64,000 bases of DNA. Source: Siphonodentalium dalli (Eukaryota > Mollusca > Scaphopoda > Gadilida > Siphonodentaliidae). The stretch is from positions 37,360,194 to 37,424,193 of the forward strand of contig CP136069.1 in assembly GCA_032622095.1 (NCBI GenBank), read 5' to 3'. The translations under genes and the position numbers were made by a program. Each line of letters starts with the position of its first letter. Position 1 is the first letter of the stretch. This document shows positions 10,018 through 20,473 of the stretch, one piece after another. The notes beneath the pieces were generated by a model that was given only the letters and a program-made list of their open reading frames with translations, searched no databases and was not told the origin of the DNA.

Positions 10018-11493
10018 GTGAATTATAAAGGGCCATAACTCTGTTAAAATATATCGGATCAAACCCATATTTTAACTTGATCTGTATATAAGTGTCAAAA
10101 ATTCATATACCAAATTTGGTGTTGATCAGATGAAAAATGTTTGAGTAATCCTGTCTTGGATGAATTCTATATCAAAACAAGAGTGGAAGGGGTTAAATAA
10201 ACAATACCAAAATCCATACAGATGAAGAACATGCTAAGAAAAATCTAGGTAAGAAATATGAGGCTGTGATGTGTCCTAAACAAAAATTAAAGGTCAAAAT
10301 GCAAAAATTAAATTTTTTGTTTTTAAAGTTATGTCCCTGGCTCTGCCCCTATTTGACCCAGTAACCCCATTTGAACAAATCTGAACCCCAGTCACCCAAG
10401 GTATCTCTGTACCAAATATAAGCTAAATCGGCCAAATATTTTTTTAGAAGAAGTCATTGTAAGAATCACTATGAGTTATGGCCCTGGTTTCTCAACTAAT
10501 TGACCGGGTGACCTCATTTGAACAAATCTGAACACCAGTCACCCAAGGACTCTCCATACCAAATATTAGCTAAATTGGCCCAATGGTTATGGACAAGAAG
10601 TTGTTGTAAGAATTACTATGGAGGAATAGAGTTATGGCCCTTGTTTCGCAACTATTTGACCCAGTGACCTCATTTGAACAAATCTGAATGAGAGTCACCT
10701 AGGGAACATACACACCAAATATGAACCAATTCGGTATGATGGTTTAAGAGGAGAAGATGTTTTTAAAAAAGTTGACGGACGGACAGACAGACGAACGGCT
10801 CGACAGACGGACGGACGGACGACGGACGAGGAGTGATGACTATAGCTCCACCGGAGACTTTGTCTCAGGTGAGCTAAAAACAATCGGATCAAACCCATAT
10901 TCGAACTCGATCTGTATTTTGGTCCGAGAAACTCGCATACCAAATTTGATTCTGATCAGATAAAAAAATTTTGAGTTGTGGTAGCATGCATGAATTATAA
11001 GTCGAAAAAGGGCCATAACTCCGTAAAAAAAACTCGGATTGAAACCATATTCGAACTCGATCTGTATTTGGTGCTGACAAATTCATATACAAAATTTGGT
11101 TCCGATCAGATAGAAAATATTTCAGTTATCGCACCATGCGTAAAGTGTCTACAGACAGACAGACAGACAGACAGACGGACTAACGACGAGTGGTCAATCC
11201 GGACAACGACACTATGTTTACCATACTATGGTATGGGTAAACATAAAAATGTCAAATAAGGGGCATAACTCCGGTGAAAATTGGCGTGCGGAACCCAAAT
11301 TCGAACTTGAACTTACTTTTCGGCTAATAAACCCACATACCAAATTTTATTAAATTTGGTTCACTCTAACTAAAGTTATCATCCGGAAACCAGGTTAACG
11401 GACGGACGCCCGGCTAGACGGACGCCCGGACGGACGGAACGACCAATACTATAATACGGACGTTTTTTCAAACGGGCTTTCAAACGGGCGTAT
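10018..11493 (+). repeat. cluster of GGCCATAACTC repeats with GGAC/GACA microsatellites
   Basis: Several units carry the blocks described at 4803-8275. Tails are GACGGACGGACAGACAGACG (10775-10840) and a pure GACA run (11150-11175). One unit ends in a palindrome and GAGCTAAAAA at 10870-10880. Confidence 0.65.
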
Positions 11494-11549
11494 AAAAATT
11501 ACCCATAATTCTGCTGTGGTTAAGGAGTCAATTATTTAGGGCATCACTG
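11494..11549. mobile_element. mariner-like MITE, right part of a split copy
   Basis: AAAAATTACCCATAATTCTG through GGGCATCACTG matches the right arm of the family and begins where the copy at 4644-4802 stops. Confidence 0.75.
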
Positions 11550-11810
11550 TGATTATATTGGTACATGAGTACTGTTAATCCACAACTGACAATCAGACAC
11601 ATATTGATAAAATGTCATAAATATTTAAATGAAGGGGAAATTATCTCTTCAGCAGTCTGCTCTTTACTACACTTTTCTCTGCTGCTATCTAAATCGTTGT
11701 GATATGGCCAAGAGAGAAAAAAACGATGTTAACATTAACTAAATAAAAGGTCGCTGACCACGTGTTTCCCCGATAAGGTGGCTTTTTAGTAAGAATAGCT
11801 TTTTTTGTCT

Positions 11811-12440
11811 CTGTCAAAATTCATTTGAACGTGCCCAAAATTCATTGGAACGTGCCCAAAATTCATTGGAACGTGCCCAATTTGAAACTTGAGCTTTGTC
11901 TTCTGAAATTTGAACTAAAAGTAAAGTTATCATCCAGAAAGCAAAATACTCTGAAGATTTTAAGTCGACACGGAACATAATTCTGGGAAAAATGTGCAGA
12001 ATCTTCAGATGGTTTATCCATACCAAATTTAAAAACAAACAGATTACAAAAACTCAAGTTATCATCCGGAAACAAAAATAATCGGCAAATTCTAAGTCGA
12101 CAAGGACCATAACTCTGGCAAAAATTGCAGATAAAACCCATATTAGAAAATGATATACCAAATTGGATTCAGATCTGAACACACAAACTAAAGTTAACAT
12201 CTGGAAACCTCAAAACGACAAAATTTGGTTGAAAAGGGGCCATAAAAATGATGGTTCCCATCTGGAGGTCACCCCGTAGATCCATATGAAGTTTGGTGAT
12301 GATCGGATCACAAATATGGCCTGTAGGGTGTACTGAAGGAAATTCTTAATGGATGCAAGCACGCAGATATAATGGGCGCCAACCCATGGGAATATCTCAA
12401 ACTTGACTTCGTCAAGTTGAGCTAAAGCAAAAAGATATTG
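11811..12440 (+). repeat. mollusc-type repeats, GAGCTAAA-ending
   Basis: A short 22-bp triplet (CGTGCCCAAAATTCATTGGA) at 11820-11880 is followed by GGACCATAACTCTGGCAAAAA blocks. The last unit ends ACTTGACTTCGTCAAGTTGA with GAGCTAAA, a small terminal palindrome like that at 10870. Confidence 0.6.
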
Positions 12441-12549
12441 GTACACCATGTTTTATGTCAAGTAAATAACCTGTCAATAAATAAGAAGTTTATGAACTCA
12501 GTTGTCAGTGTTGAGAAAATTGATGCACTCTTTGCATGAGAACCGTGAA

Positions 12550-12611
12550 AACGTTGACATTAGTTGATGATATTACCCTTAACGTTGACATTAGTTGATG
12601 ATATTACCCTT
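12550..12611 (-). repeat. 31-bp direct duplication over a kinesin splice donor
   Basis: The two copies (12550-12580 and 12581-12611) contain AACGTTGACATTAGTTGATG plus ATATTACCCTT. The right copy includes the last four exon bases and the donor, so AAGG|GTAATATC occurs twice, 31 bp apart. Use of the outer donor would read AAA GGG TAA and stop at once. Confidence 0.9.
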
Positions 12612-12791
12612 TGGGATCCAGGAGATCATGTACTTTCTCATTGTAAATCTCCATATAGGACACCTCAACCTTACAGCTGTTTTGGCTCGGATCGTTGCTG
12701 TTAGCGATTTGTTCAAACATTTCATCGCAGAGTCGTGGAATGATTCCTTTCTGCTCGAGCGTCCCCATCATCGTGTATGACTTGCCAGATC
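12608..12791 (-). CDS. kinesin-3 motor domain exon with P-loop and [19 protein letters not shown]
   Basis: The 184-bp exon has acceptor TTCTTACAG and donor GTAATATC. Its first two bases complete the glycine of GQTG|GSGKS begun in the exon at 14623-14715. It encodes [20 protein letters not shown], a [12 protein letters not shown] helix, then [20 protein letters not shown] and KG, ending two bases into a glycine codon. SGKS is the catalytic half of the Walker A loop. SYTMMG, GIIPRLC and [20 protein letters not shown] are hallmark kinesin-3 sequence; DPKG favours KIF13-like over KIF1, which usually has NPK. The donor is duplicated 31 bp downstream. Confidence 0.96.
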
Positions 12792-12817
12792 CTGTAAGAA
12801 GACACACAAGGTTTTAA

Positions 12818-13226
12818 TCGGTCTGCAAATAGTGTGTCTGTCATTTGCAGAATAAGGTCCCCACAGGGTGAATTTAGTGACGCTATCCAGCATAGTGGGC
12901 TAGCATCACTAAACTCACCCTCTGGAGATATCATTCTGCTTAGGCCTCAAATGCCTTGGGGAAACCTAGGATCAGATTGAAGTTCCGCAGTTGAAGTTGT
13001 TGATGTTTACCCATAAGTCACCTCGATTATTCATTTTATTTTCTGCAAATTAGGGGATCTAGAAACTTCCCAAAAGAAATTAAAAACAATGTTAATTTAA
13101 GACTGTAGATACTAAGCAGAATGAGGTTCCCAGAGGGTGAATTTGGTGATGTTAGCCCACTGTGTGGGATACCATCATTAAGTTCACCCTCTATGGACCT
13201 CATTCTGCTAATGACAGACACATCCT
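12818..13226. mobile_element. hAT-like MITE, full copy
   Basis: CTGCAAATAGTGTGTCTGTC at left and TAATGACAGACACATCC at right, with two palindromes around GGTGAATTTAGTGACGCTA and GGTGAATTTGGTGATGTTA. It lies 26 bp upstream (in gene direction) of the P-loop exon's acceptor. Confidence 0.75.
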
Positions 13227-13249
13227 TTACCTTTTAAACTGGGCTAGCA

Positions 13250-13690
13250 ATACACCAAAGCACAACCGAATTCAATGATCCATGCACATGTTACAAGCTG
13301 AAATGTTCATATGGATACAAAATTCAATGATCCATGCCCATGTTACGAGCTGAAATGTTCATATGGATACAAAATTCAATGATCCATGCCCATGTTACGA
13401 GCTGAAATGTTCATATGGATACAAAATTCAATGATCCATGCCCATGTTACGAGCTGAAATGTTCATATGGATACAAAATTCAATGATCCATGCCCATGTT
13501 ACGAGCTGAAATGTTCATATGGATACAAAATTCAATGATCCATGCCCATGTTACGAGCTGAAATGTTCATATGGATACAAAATTCAATGATCCATGCACA
13601 TGTTACAAGCTGAAATGTTCATATGGATACAAAATTCAATGATCCATGCCCATGTTACGAGCTGAAATGTTCATATGGATACAAAATTCA
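13250..13690. repeat. 52-bp satellite, about eight copies
   Basis: The unit contains TTCAATGATCCATGCCCATG, TTACGAGCTGAAATGTTCAT and ATGGATACAAAA. Copies are nearly identical, with CCCATG/GCACATG and ACGAG/ACAAG variants. Confidence 0.93.
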
Positions 13691-14548
13691 GAAATTCCTA
13701 AGTCAAACAAGGGCCGTAAATTTGGTAAAAATTAATAGATGAAATCTTTAGTAAGTCGGTATCCTTTCCCAGAGCTATGCTATCACGATGCCAAAGGACA
13801 ATTAAATCCAATAATTAACACATGAGTTACAAGGTGATAACCTGCTGGACAAAACAAGTGTCCACTTAACCGCGGCATGGTTAGCGTTGCCACTGCGGCC
13901 GAAATGCAACTACACCGCAGCTCCACCGCCTGACTACAGTTGGGCCGCGGTGTACTTGCCATTCATCCATAGTGTAGTTGCCGCAGTGTACGTTCGGCCG
14001 CGTTGTAGTTGCCTTTCGGCCAAGGTGTACTTGCCATTTGGCCGCAGTATACATGCCGTTCGGCCGCGGTGCTCAACTGCAGTTACAAACTCTGACACCG
14101 CGGCTGAACGGCAAATACACCGCAGTGCCAATGGACACTTGTTGTGTCCAGCAGGGTATGTTCAGATGGACAAAAATTCACAAATTTCCATGTAAAACAA
14201 AGGCCGTAATTCTGGTAAAAATTAATGGACGAAACCCGTAGTATATGGGTATCCTTTCCCCGGCCTGTGCTATCACCATGCCAAAGAACAACAAAATCCA
14301 ATAATTAACACCCAAGTCAAAAGGTGATATGTTCGGACGGACAGATAGACAGACGGAAATTTCTAAGTCAAACAAGGGCCATAACTCTGTAAAAATGAAT
14401 GGACGAAAACATAGTAAATGGATATTCTTTCCCACAACCTGTGATATCACCTGTGATAACAACAACAAAATACTATAACTAGCACCCAAGTTACAAGGTG
14501 ATATGTTCGGACGGCAGATAGATGGACAACTCGACAGACAGAGCCCTC
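13683..14548 (+). repeat. three tandem units of an AAGGGCC(A/G)TAA repeat
   Basis: Units of about 165-180 bp start at about 13683, 14177 and 14354 with TCTAAGTCAAACAAGGGCC-like sequence. They carry TAAAAATTAATGGACGAAA, TATCCTTTCCC and GTTACAAGGTGATATGTTCGG, with GGAC/GACA tails. The first is interrupted by the foldback at 13840-14156. Confidence 0.75.
13840..14156. mobile_element. GC-rich foldback element with TA target duplication
   Basis: Ends are ACCTGCTGGACAAAACAAGT and its complement (CACTTGTTGTGTCCAGCAGGG), flanked by TA on both sides. The inside is a GC-rich set of short degenerate repeats (GCCGCGGTGTAGTTGCC-like, partly inverted), unlike anything else in the window. Sister repeat units keep the empty site GGTGATATGTTCGG. 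Confidence 0.75.
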
Positions 14549-14622
14549 GGCTATATGCCCGAACCTCCGATGGGGGTCGGGGGCATAATTAACAGGCTAC
14601 GGCATCTATAAAATATAAATAC

Positions 14623-14715
14623 CTGTTTGACCATATGCGAATATACAACCATTGTAACCTTCAAACGCCCTTTCAAGTGTGTCCCGTCCCAGGCATTTGT
14701 AAACCTCTGCTTGAT
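14623..14715 (-). CDS. kinesin-3 motor domain exon ending in the P-loop
   Basis: The 93-bp exon has acceptor TATTTTCAG and donor GTATTTAT. Two first bases finish an aspartate codon (G|AT) begun at 23733. It encodes [20 protein letters not shown], then [10 protein letters not shown] and the first base of the P-loop glycine. [12 protein letters not shown] is the nearly invariant kinesin strand leading into Walker A, and VYKCLG with AFEGYN is typical of kinesin-3. The intron falls inside the P-loop (GQTG|GSGKS). Confidence 0.95.
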
Positions 14716-15038
14716 CTGAAAATAAAAATATCAACTTCGTAGAAACAAAATAAAATTCTAAAAGAATAAAAGGTCGGCGATCAACGTCCCCCGAAAAATT
14801 CTGGTTTTCTCAGGAGGCTGACTTTTTCGCAACCAAAAATAATTGATCTTGAACATTAGAATGGTAAAAAGATTTTTCTGTCATCCATATACATGTTGCA
14901 CCTTAGCAATGTATGGGTAGCAATATCCTAAAGTTTCAATTCTCTACATTACACAATAAAGGTACACAAAATCAAAACAGTCAAACATTGTTTATGTAAA
15001 TCATTTTTTTTTAGTTACATTTTATTTACCAACAATTC
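14716..15038. other. intron, nothing recognised
   Basis: Plain AT-rich intron upstream of the acceptor; no repeat or gene seen. Confidence 0.45.
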
Positions 15039-15844
15039 CAGTTCTGATTAAAACCATACTCAGACTCTAAAAGTACTGAGTCTGATGACAATGGGTAGAG
15101 ATTCCATTACTCCCAGCAGGAATTACATATTTGCCAGCCAATCACAATATCCTCATGAACGCGATGTGACCAATCAGGCGACAGTCGCATGGAATTCCCA
15201 AGACAAGGGGAATTCATTCAGCCGGTGCCGATTCCAGTAAATCCCGCCCAATAGTTATAAATAGCACAATAATTTTTCCTCTGCATGGCTAATGTTTACA
15301 AATTCAGTTTTACGACAGCAAATTTAACACTGAAAAGCAGCGTATTTAAAGAGTGCAGAATTGACCAATATTACTTAATATGTCAAATATAATTGAATCT
15401 TTTAAAGAAATTCAACATTTAGTACCGAATAATGTAGAAGTCGCGATGTCGTAAATTTATTTAATTTCGAAATTAACTTCGAAATTAAACACAGAAAATA
15501 TATCTCGATATATGTCGATTCATAAATGCAATTAAAGTTTGTTAAACGTGATTTAATCTCAGTTAAAATAATGTCACAAGGCGCAGAAGATATTCTGAGA
15601 GAATGCGTATTATCAATTTTCCCAGGAAACGAAAGGCTTTCGCGGAAAGTAAACTCTTGCGCGGAAACGAAACCGAAACTATATTATGTCAATCAAAGTT
15701 ATTTTTAAAGACAAATGTGGGCGGTGACGTCATATTGCAGGGGGTTCTCTGTGGAAGTTATTTATAGCGACAGTAATGAGACAAATAGCGGGTTTCATCA
15801 GACTCCGTACTTTTAGAGTCTGAGTATGGTTTTAATCAGAACTG
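15039..15844. mobile_element. non-autonomous DNA transposon with 8-9 bp target duplication
   Basis: Inverted ends CAGTTCTGATTAAAACCATA and complement continue through CTCAGACTCTAAAAGTAC (about 40 bp). Direct flanks CAACAATTC and CAACAATTA match at eight of nine bases. The 0.8 kb interior has one 60-codon ORF with no recognisable transposase signature. Target length and CAG ends fit hAT or Mutator-like elements. A 73-bp relative is at 26294-26366. Confidence 0.75.
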
Positions 15845-16229
15845 CAACAATAATTAATGTCAGACATTTTGTTTGAACTTACTTTTTACTGATGCGCAAT
15901 TATACAAATTACAAACTAAACAAATTTGATATATTAAACTTTTAATATCATGTGAATGGGAGTAATCACAAAAATTTTGAGTGATTGCATCTCATGCGTT
16001 GTCTCCTGTGAGTTTTTTTCCGAACATTACAACAAACAACAAAATTACTAGCGTTATACCGACAATTTTCTAATTTATCTCCCAGCAAATAATGAGAGAA
16101 TCATTGTACTGAAAGTCTGGTTGAAATAGAGTTATTCCTCTTTGCTTATACCAGTATGCGGAGTACAGAATTGAACGGAATTGAATGCATTTGACCCTTC
16201 ATTCCACATGATACCATGTTATTGATTAA
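15845..16229. other. intron sequence with a short dispersed repeat
   Basis: A block at about 16089-16162 (AATGAGAGAATCATTGTACT, GTCTGGTTGAAATAGA, TGCTTATACCAG) recurs at 18461-18537. Otherwise nothing is recognised. Confidence 0.5.
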
Positions 16230-16671
16230 TTAACCCTTTCAGTGCCAGGTCCGATTTTTGTATCAACCCATATACCCTGTGCCAATGCATTCTTTTATAT
16301 ATGCGAGTCGACCATAGGTCGCCTCGCATATATAAGATAATGCATTGGCCTAACAATTTTTCATCATTTGTTATTATTTTTTACAATTTTAATAATTTTT
16401 TCTTCTATTCTTTAACAGACTTATTTTGTAGGTTTAGTGCCAGGGAATCTTACGTTTTTCATGGGCATCAAAATTTTTACTATGAATACTTGGTGATAGT
16501 TTTGAGTTATAACATGCCCCTAAGGTTTTATCCAGTTTGTTTTTCAATTCGCTATAGCATGCTTTAGCATACCCAAAAAAAATTCAACCTAAAAATAAAA
16601 AAAAACAAAAAACATTTTAGACCGAAAATTAGGGCCGATGAGATCGGCAGGGCTGGCACTGAAAGGGTTAA
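16230..16671. mobile_element. TTAA-flanked MITE, type P (CCCTTTCAGTGCCAGG ends)
   Basis: TTAA at 16230-16233 and 16668-16671; ends TTAACCCTTTCAGTGCCAG(G/C). One hairpin lies at 16281-16349 with CCCTGTGCCAATGC to its left. The right part contains GGGCCGATGAGATCGGCAGG, as in the copy at 440-685. Confidence 0.85.
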
Positions 16672-16935
16672 CACTTTCATGATGGAATCTGCGCTTGTGC
16701 AGCATTAATGATCATGTGCCAGTGCTTCCTCTTATATATGCGAGTCTCCCATAGGGAGCCTCACATATAAAAGAGAATGCACTGGCTTACAATGTCAAGG
16801 TAAATATTGTTAGGCCAATGTATTCTCTTATATATGTGAGGCTCCCTAAGGGGGACTCGCATATATAAGAGAATATAATGCACTGACACAGGGTTTTCGC
16901 AAAATTTCTGAAAGATCCAGTCATAAAAGGGGTCA
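16668..16935. mobile_element. TTAA type-B element
   Basis: It begins in the TTAA shared with the previous element: TTAACACTTTCATGATGG, then GCGCTTGTGCAGCATTAA. Two hairpins follow (16718-16786 with GCCAGTGC/GCACTGGC arms; 16814-16886 with GCCAATG arms), then CACAGGGTTTTCGCAAAATT. The right end is decayed (AAAAGGGGTCAATAAT). Type B is about 270 bp. Confidence 0.7.
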
Positions 16936-17106
16936 ATAATATTTTTGTCATCTACAGACTATTAGCTACATGTATGTAAATTATACCATGTGCCTCTTTG
17001 AAAAACCAGGGTGACCTCAGGTGATCTGTTAGAAATTTCTCACAAATGTTGGAACTAGTGTATATATTCACTGAGATTACCATTTACAATCCAAGTCTGG
17101 GTTTAG

Positions 17107-17616
17107 TTAGATCATGCCATGAATCTCTACTATGGCTACCGCCCGTAGAGATCATATTCCACCAGTACAAAACCTGGGAAGTTTTGACAGGGAACCTTAT
17201 AAAGTCAAAACAATAACACGGGGAATATATTTCTTAGTGATTATCTGTTCCTTAATAGTGTACTTCACTGTATGTGAAGGTCCCAACTCGAAATTACATG
17301 TTTTTCTGTGACTTTTGAGAGCCGATATCGCAATAAACATTGAATTAATTACCCAGGAAAAGTTCCATAATTGTAAGAAACGCAAAGCAAAATCGCTCAC
17401 AAAGTCACTTAAATTGTGAAATTTCGAGTTGGGACCTTCACCTACAGTGAAGTACATTATTAAGAAAGAGATAATAACAAGAAATGTATTCCCTTTGTTA
17501 TTTATTCGATTATATAAGGTTCCCTGTCAAAACTTCAAAAAGTTCCCAGGTTTTGTACTGGTGGAATATGATCTCTATGGGCGTTAGCCAGAATAGAGAT
17601 TCATGGCATGATCTAG
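17107..17616. mobile_element. nested foldback element, about 510 bp
   Basis: Outer arms of about 100 bp run from AGATCATGCCATGAATCTCT and CCACCAGTACAAAACCTGGG to their complements at 17515-17616. A second inverted pair sits inside (TGAAGGTCCCAACTCGAAAT near 17275 and complement near 17420, plus GTACTTCACTGTA and complement). The whole element can fold as one long hairpin. Confidence 0.75.
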
Positions 17617-17981
17617 GGTTTAGTATGCCTGTCATTTGTAGAATGAGGTCCCCAGAGGGTGAATTTAGTGAAATTCCACACTCTGGGGACCTCATTCTGC
17701 ATGTCCTCATCTGTTATTGGAGACATAGACTCAGATCGAAGTTCCCAAATGGTGAATATTGTGATGCACACACATTGGGAACCTCGATTATGCAATGTGT
17801 CATCTGCCAATTTAGATATATAGAGAAACTAAACAAAGAAGATGAGAAGATGAGGCCTAAGCAGAATGATGTCCCCAGAGGGTGAATCTTAAGTGATTGT
17901 TACTGGCTATGCAGGATACGTCATTAAATTCACCCTCCGGGGACCTCATTCTGCAAATGACAGGCACATTAAACCCAGGCT
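17616..17981. mobile_element. hAT-like MITE copy
   Basis: GTTTAGTATGCCTGTCATTT to TGACAGGCACATTAAACCCA plus GGCTT. The left palindrome is shortened. It touches the right end of the foldback at 17107-17616. Confidence 0.75.
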
Positions 17982-18022
17982 TGTTACAACCATGGAAGTG
18001 TGTAAAATATAGAAATACATAG

Positions 18023-18186
18023 ATAGAACCGCATGAGTGTCTGGATTTTGACGTAATTATCGCACGAGATTTGTTGGCGGAGCGATACCTCGAGTGCGGG
18101 ACGCAGTCCCGCACGAGAGGTATCGCGTTCCGCCAACAAATCGAGTGCGATAATTCGTCAAAATCCAGACACTCATGCGGTTCTAT
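18023..18186. mobile_element. near-perfect palindromic MITE, 164 bp
   Basis: Arms of about 78 bp start ATAGAACCGCATGAGTGTCT and end in the complement, around the GC-rich centre GTGCGGGACGCAGTCCCGCA. TA borders both ends. Arm mismatches are few. Confidence 0.8.
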
Positions 18187-18537
18187 TTTTATTACATATC
18201 TCCGTATCATAGTAAATTGACTCACAATCGTACATCTCCAGTACAGAAAATGTTAATTTAATTGAGTTTTAACACTGAATGAAATAGTTCCGTCGACAGA
18301 TTGCACTAGTGCGATTCTGAGAATTATCACACGCCTGGAAACTCGTGCAATTATGAGAATTACGTTGATAGATATGTAATAAATATTTAGACTACATACA
18401 ATGGAAATTTAAATATAACGCCTAATGTCAGTGAGTTAAATTGGAGTTTTGCATCGCTTTCATAATGAGAGAATCAATGAACTAGAAGTCTGGTTGAAAT
18501 AGATTGAGTTATTGCTCTTGGCTTATACCAGAATGCA
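18187..18537. other. intron sequence; tail shares a dispersed block
   Basis: Nothing is recognised until 18461-18537, a copy of the block at 16089-16162, directly ahead of the LINE fragment. Confidence 0.45.
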
Positions 18538-19195
18538 ATGAATATACATCTGCGCTTCATCACTAAATATGATCATATAACCCAATTTCTAATTCAAAAG
18601 CACATCATGACATTCAGATTTAGGATTCAGTTTAAATGTGCTGTAATTGTGTTCAAATCTCTCCACATGGAAACACCTGGTTATATCACGGACATGTTTC
18701 ATGTGAGTTCGGGAGGTATAATTCGGTCCAACACCACCGGATTCCACCTGAATACCATCGGCAGCAAACTGAACAATAAGCATGGAAAGTTATGCTTCCA
18801 GGAAGTGTCCATCGCGATATGGAACAAACTGCCAATGAACATCAGGCGCTGTCACTCTGTTGAAAGTTTTAAAACGTTGCTGAAAACATATCTGTTTCGT
18901 CAATGTTTTCAGTTGCCCAATTGACATTATTCGCACTTATTTTCGATTCACTAATTTTTCATATATTCTAGATTCGTGATTTGTTACTGTTTAGTTATGT
19001 ACGTAGCTGTTTTTATGTAGTATTTTAATTCTCCTAGGCCTCTTTTAAACTCGCATATCTTTTAGTATCATATTGTGTTATCTCTTTGTTTTAAACTGTA
19101 TTTCTATTGTAAAGCCGCGCATTGAAACTAATTTACTGTCCAATGCGTTTTTAAATGTAAATATAATAACAATAATAATAATAATAATCTGCTTG
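18538..19195 (+). mobile_element. CR1/L2-like LINE, 3' end with RT C-terminus
   Basis: An open frame from 18538 to 18924 encodes the C-terminal tail of a LINE reverse transcriptase. It has a stretch like RIQFKCAVIVFKSLHMETPGY followed by ITDMF, then GKLCFQEVSIAIWNKLPMNI and SFKTLLKTYLF. The pattern (FK.LH..AP.Y...., F...A...WN.LP..IR...S...FK..LK..LF) is the usual end of CR1/L2/Rex-type ORF2. It is followed by about 230 bp of 3' UTR and an (AAT)n tail ending near 19190. It is truncated at the 5' side, so it is not an active element. Confidence 0.8.
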
Positions 19196-19378
19196 TTTGT
19201 CTGTCTGTTGTCTGCTTATATTCTCAGACGAATAATAGACAATTAATGTATACTTCTATAACTGACAGTAGAAGCCATTTAGTAAGCAAAGGATTAAATA
19301 CACTTGGAAATCATATTCAATGCTTCTGGTGAGCTTTCACATATCTAAACCTTCAAGTTACAGAGCAAAGTCTATTAA

Positions 19379-19602
19379 TTAACACTTCCATGACTGGAGC
19401 TTCCTGATATTTTGCGAAACCATATGTCGATACATTCTCTTATATATGCGAAGCCTCGCATATATAAGAGAATGCATTGGCCTAACAATATTTACCCTGA
19501 CAGCCAATACATTCTCTTGAAAATGGGAGACAAGCATATATAAGAAAATGCACTGGCACATGATCTTCAAGTGCATCAGCACAGTTCCCAGTGCAAGGTT
19601 AA
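19379..19602. mobile_element. TTAA type-B element, inverted orientation
   Basis: TTAACACTTCCATGACTGG at left and CAAGGTTAA at right, with two shortened hairpins at about 19424-19481 and 19503-19560. Terminal TTAA is present on both sides. Confidence 0.65.
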
Positions 19603-19853
19603 CTTACAAGAGAACCCAGTTAGTAAAGACAGAGTAAACTACACTTTCAAATATGTAAATCTTCAGGTTATAGAGCAAAGTCTATTAACGACAGAAAAGC
19701 AATAAGAGTTGGCACATATATAATCGCATTCCAATTTTAATGTTATGCCAAGTACTTTTTCGTTGAATAATTAATTATAAACAACAAATGAATGACCCAT
19801 TAAAGATGCAAGACATCAATATCTTTGCCTTCTTCAATGTAATAGTCAATCTA

Positions 19854-20196
19854 CAGTAATGCCCTAAATAATCGAATCCTTAACCACAGCAGAATTATGG
19901 GTAAATTTTCAGCATTTAGTCGGAAATATGGCTTGTTGCCATTCATCGGAAAGCTCTCAGTGAGAGCTTTCCGATGAATGACAAACGTCATGTTAAAAGA
20001 TGAGGCTAGCATCACTAAATTCACCCTCTGGGGACCTCATTCTGCTTAGTCGGAAATATGGCTTGCTGCCATTCATCGGAAAGCTCTCAGTGAGAGCTTT
20101 CCGATGAATGGCAACAAGCCATATTTCCGACTAAATCCTGAAAAATTACCCATAATTCTGCTGTGGTTAAGGAGTTGATTATTTAGGGCATTACTG
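19854..20196. mobile_element. mariner-like MITE containing a piece of hAT-like MITE
   Basis: TA-flanked, CAGTAATGCCCTAAATAATC to its complement. After the first hairpin a fragment at about 19985-20047 (GCTAGCATCACTAAATTCAC to CCTCATTCTGC) from the hAT-like family is inserted, followed by a second central hairpin. The family structure is a 70-80 bp arm (CAGTAATGCCC, CCACAGCAGAATTATGGGTA, TTTTCAGGATTTAGTCGGAA), a central hairpin (TTGCCATTCATCGGAAAGCT), and the complementary arm. Confidence 0.85.
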
Positions 20197-20473
20197 TAGT
20201 ACCATGTAACATTCTCTATCATTGCTATGCACTGAAGATGACTTACATGTGAAAGCAATGAAACAGCGAGCATTCTTTTCATTATTTGTTTTATTTGACT
20301 AATAAAGTGTATAAGGTTCAAAACCAATTAGATTATCAAGTACCTCATGGTTGATGCCAATATGCAAACTCTATGTATTAAGATTGACAAATTTGTCCAA
20401 GTGGTGGAACCACATAAGACACAGCATGATATAAGAGGTCTGGTGCACTAAGATAAGATAAATTTAATTTAAT

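Noticed and set aside
12595-12780. Plus-strand ORF over the kinesin exon
   Set aside because: Antisense shadow of the kinesin P-loop exon.
12604-12807. The P-loop exon as a stand-alone intronless ORF starting MCLLTG
   Set aside because: The residues before GSGKS come from the intron; a clean acceptor (TTCTTACAG) and the matching upstream exon at 14623-14715 show the true start.
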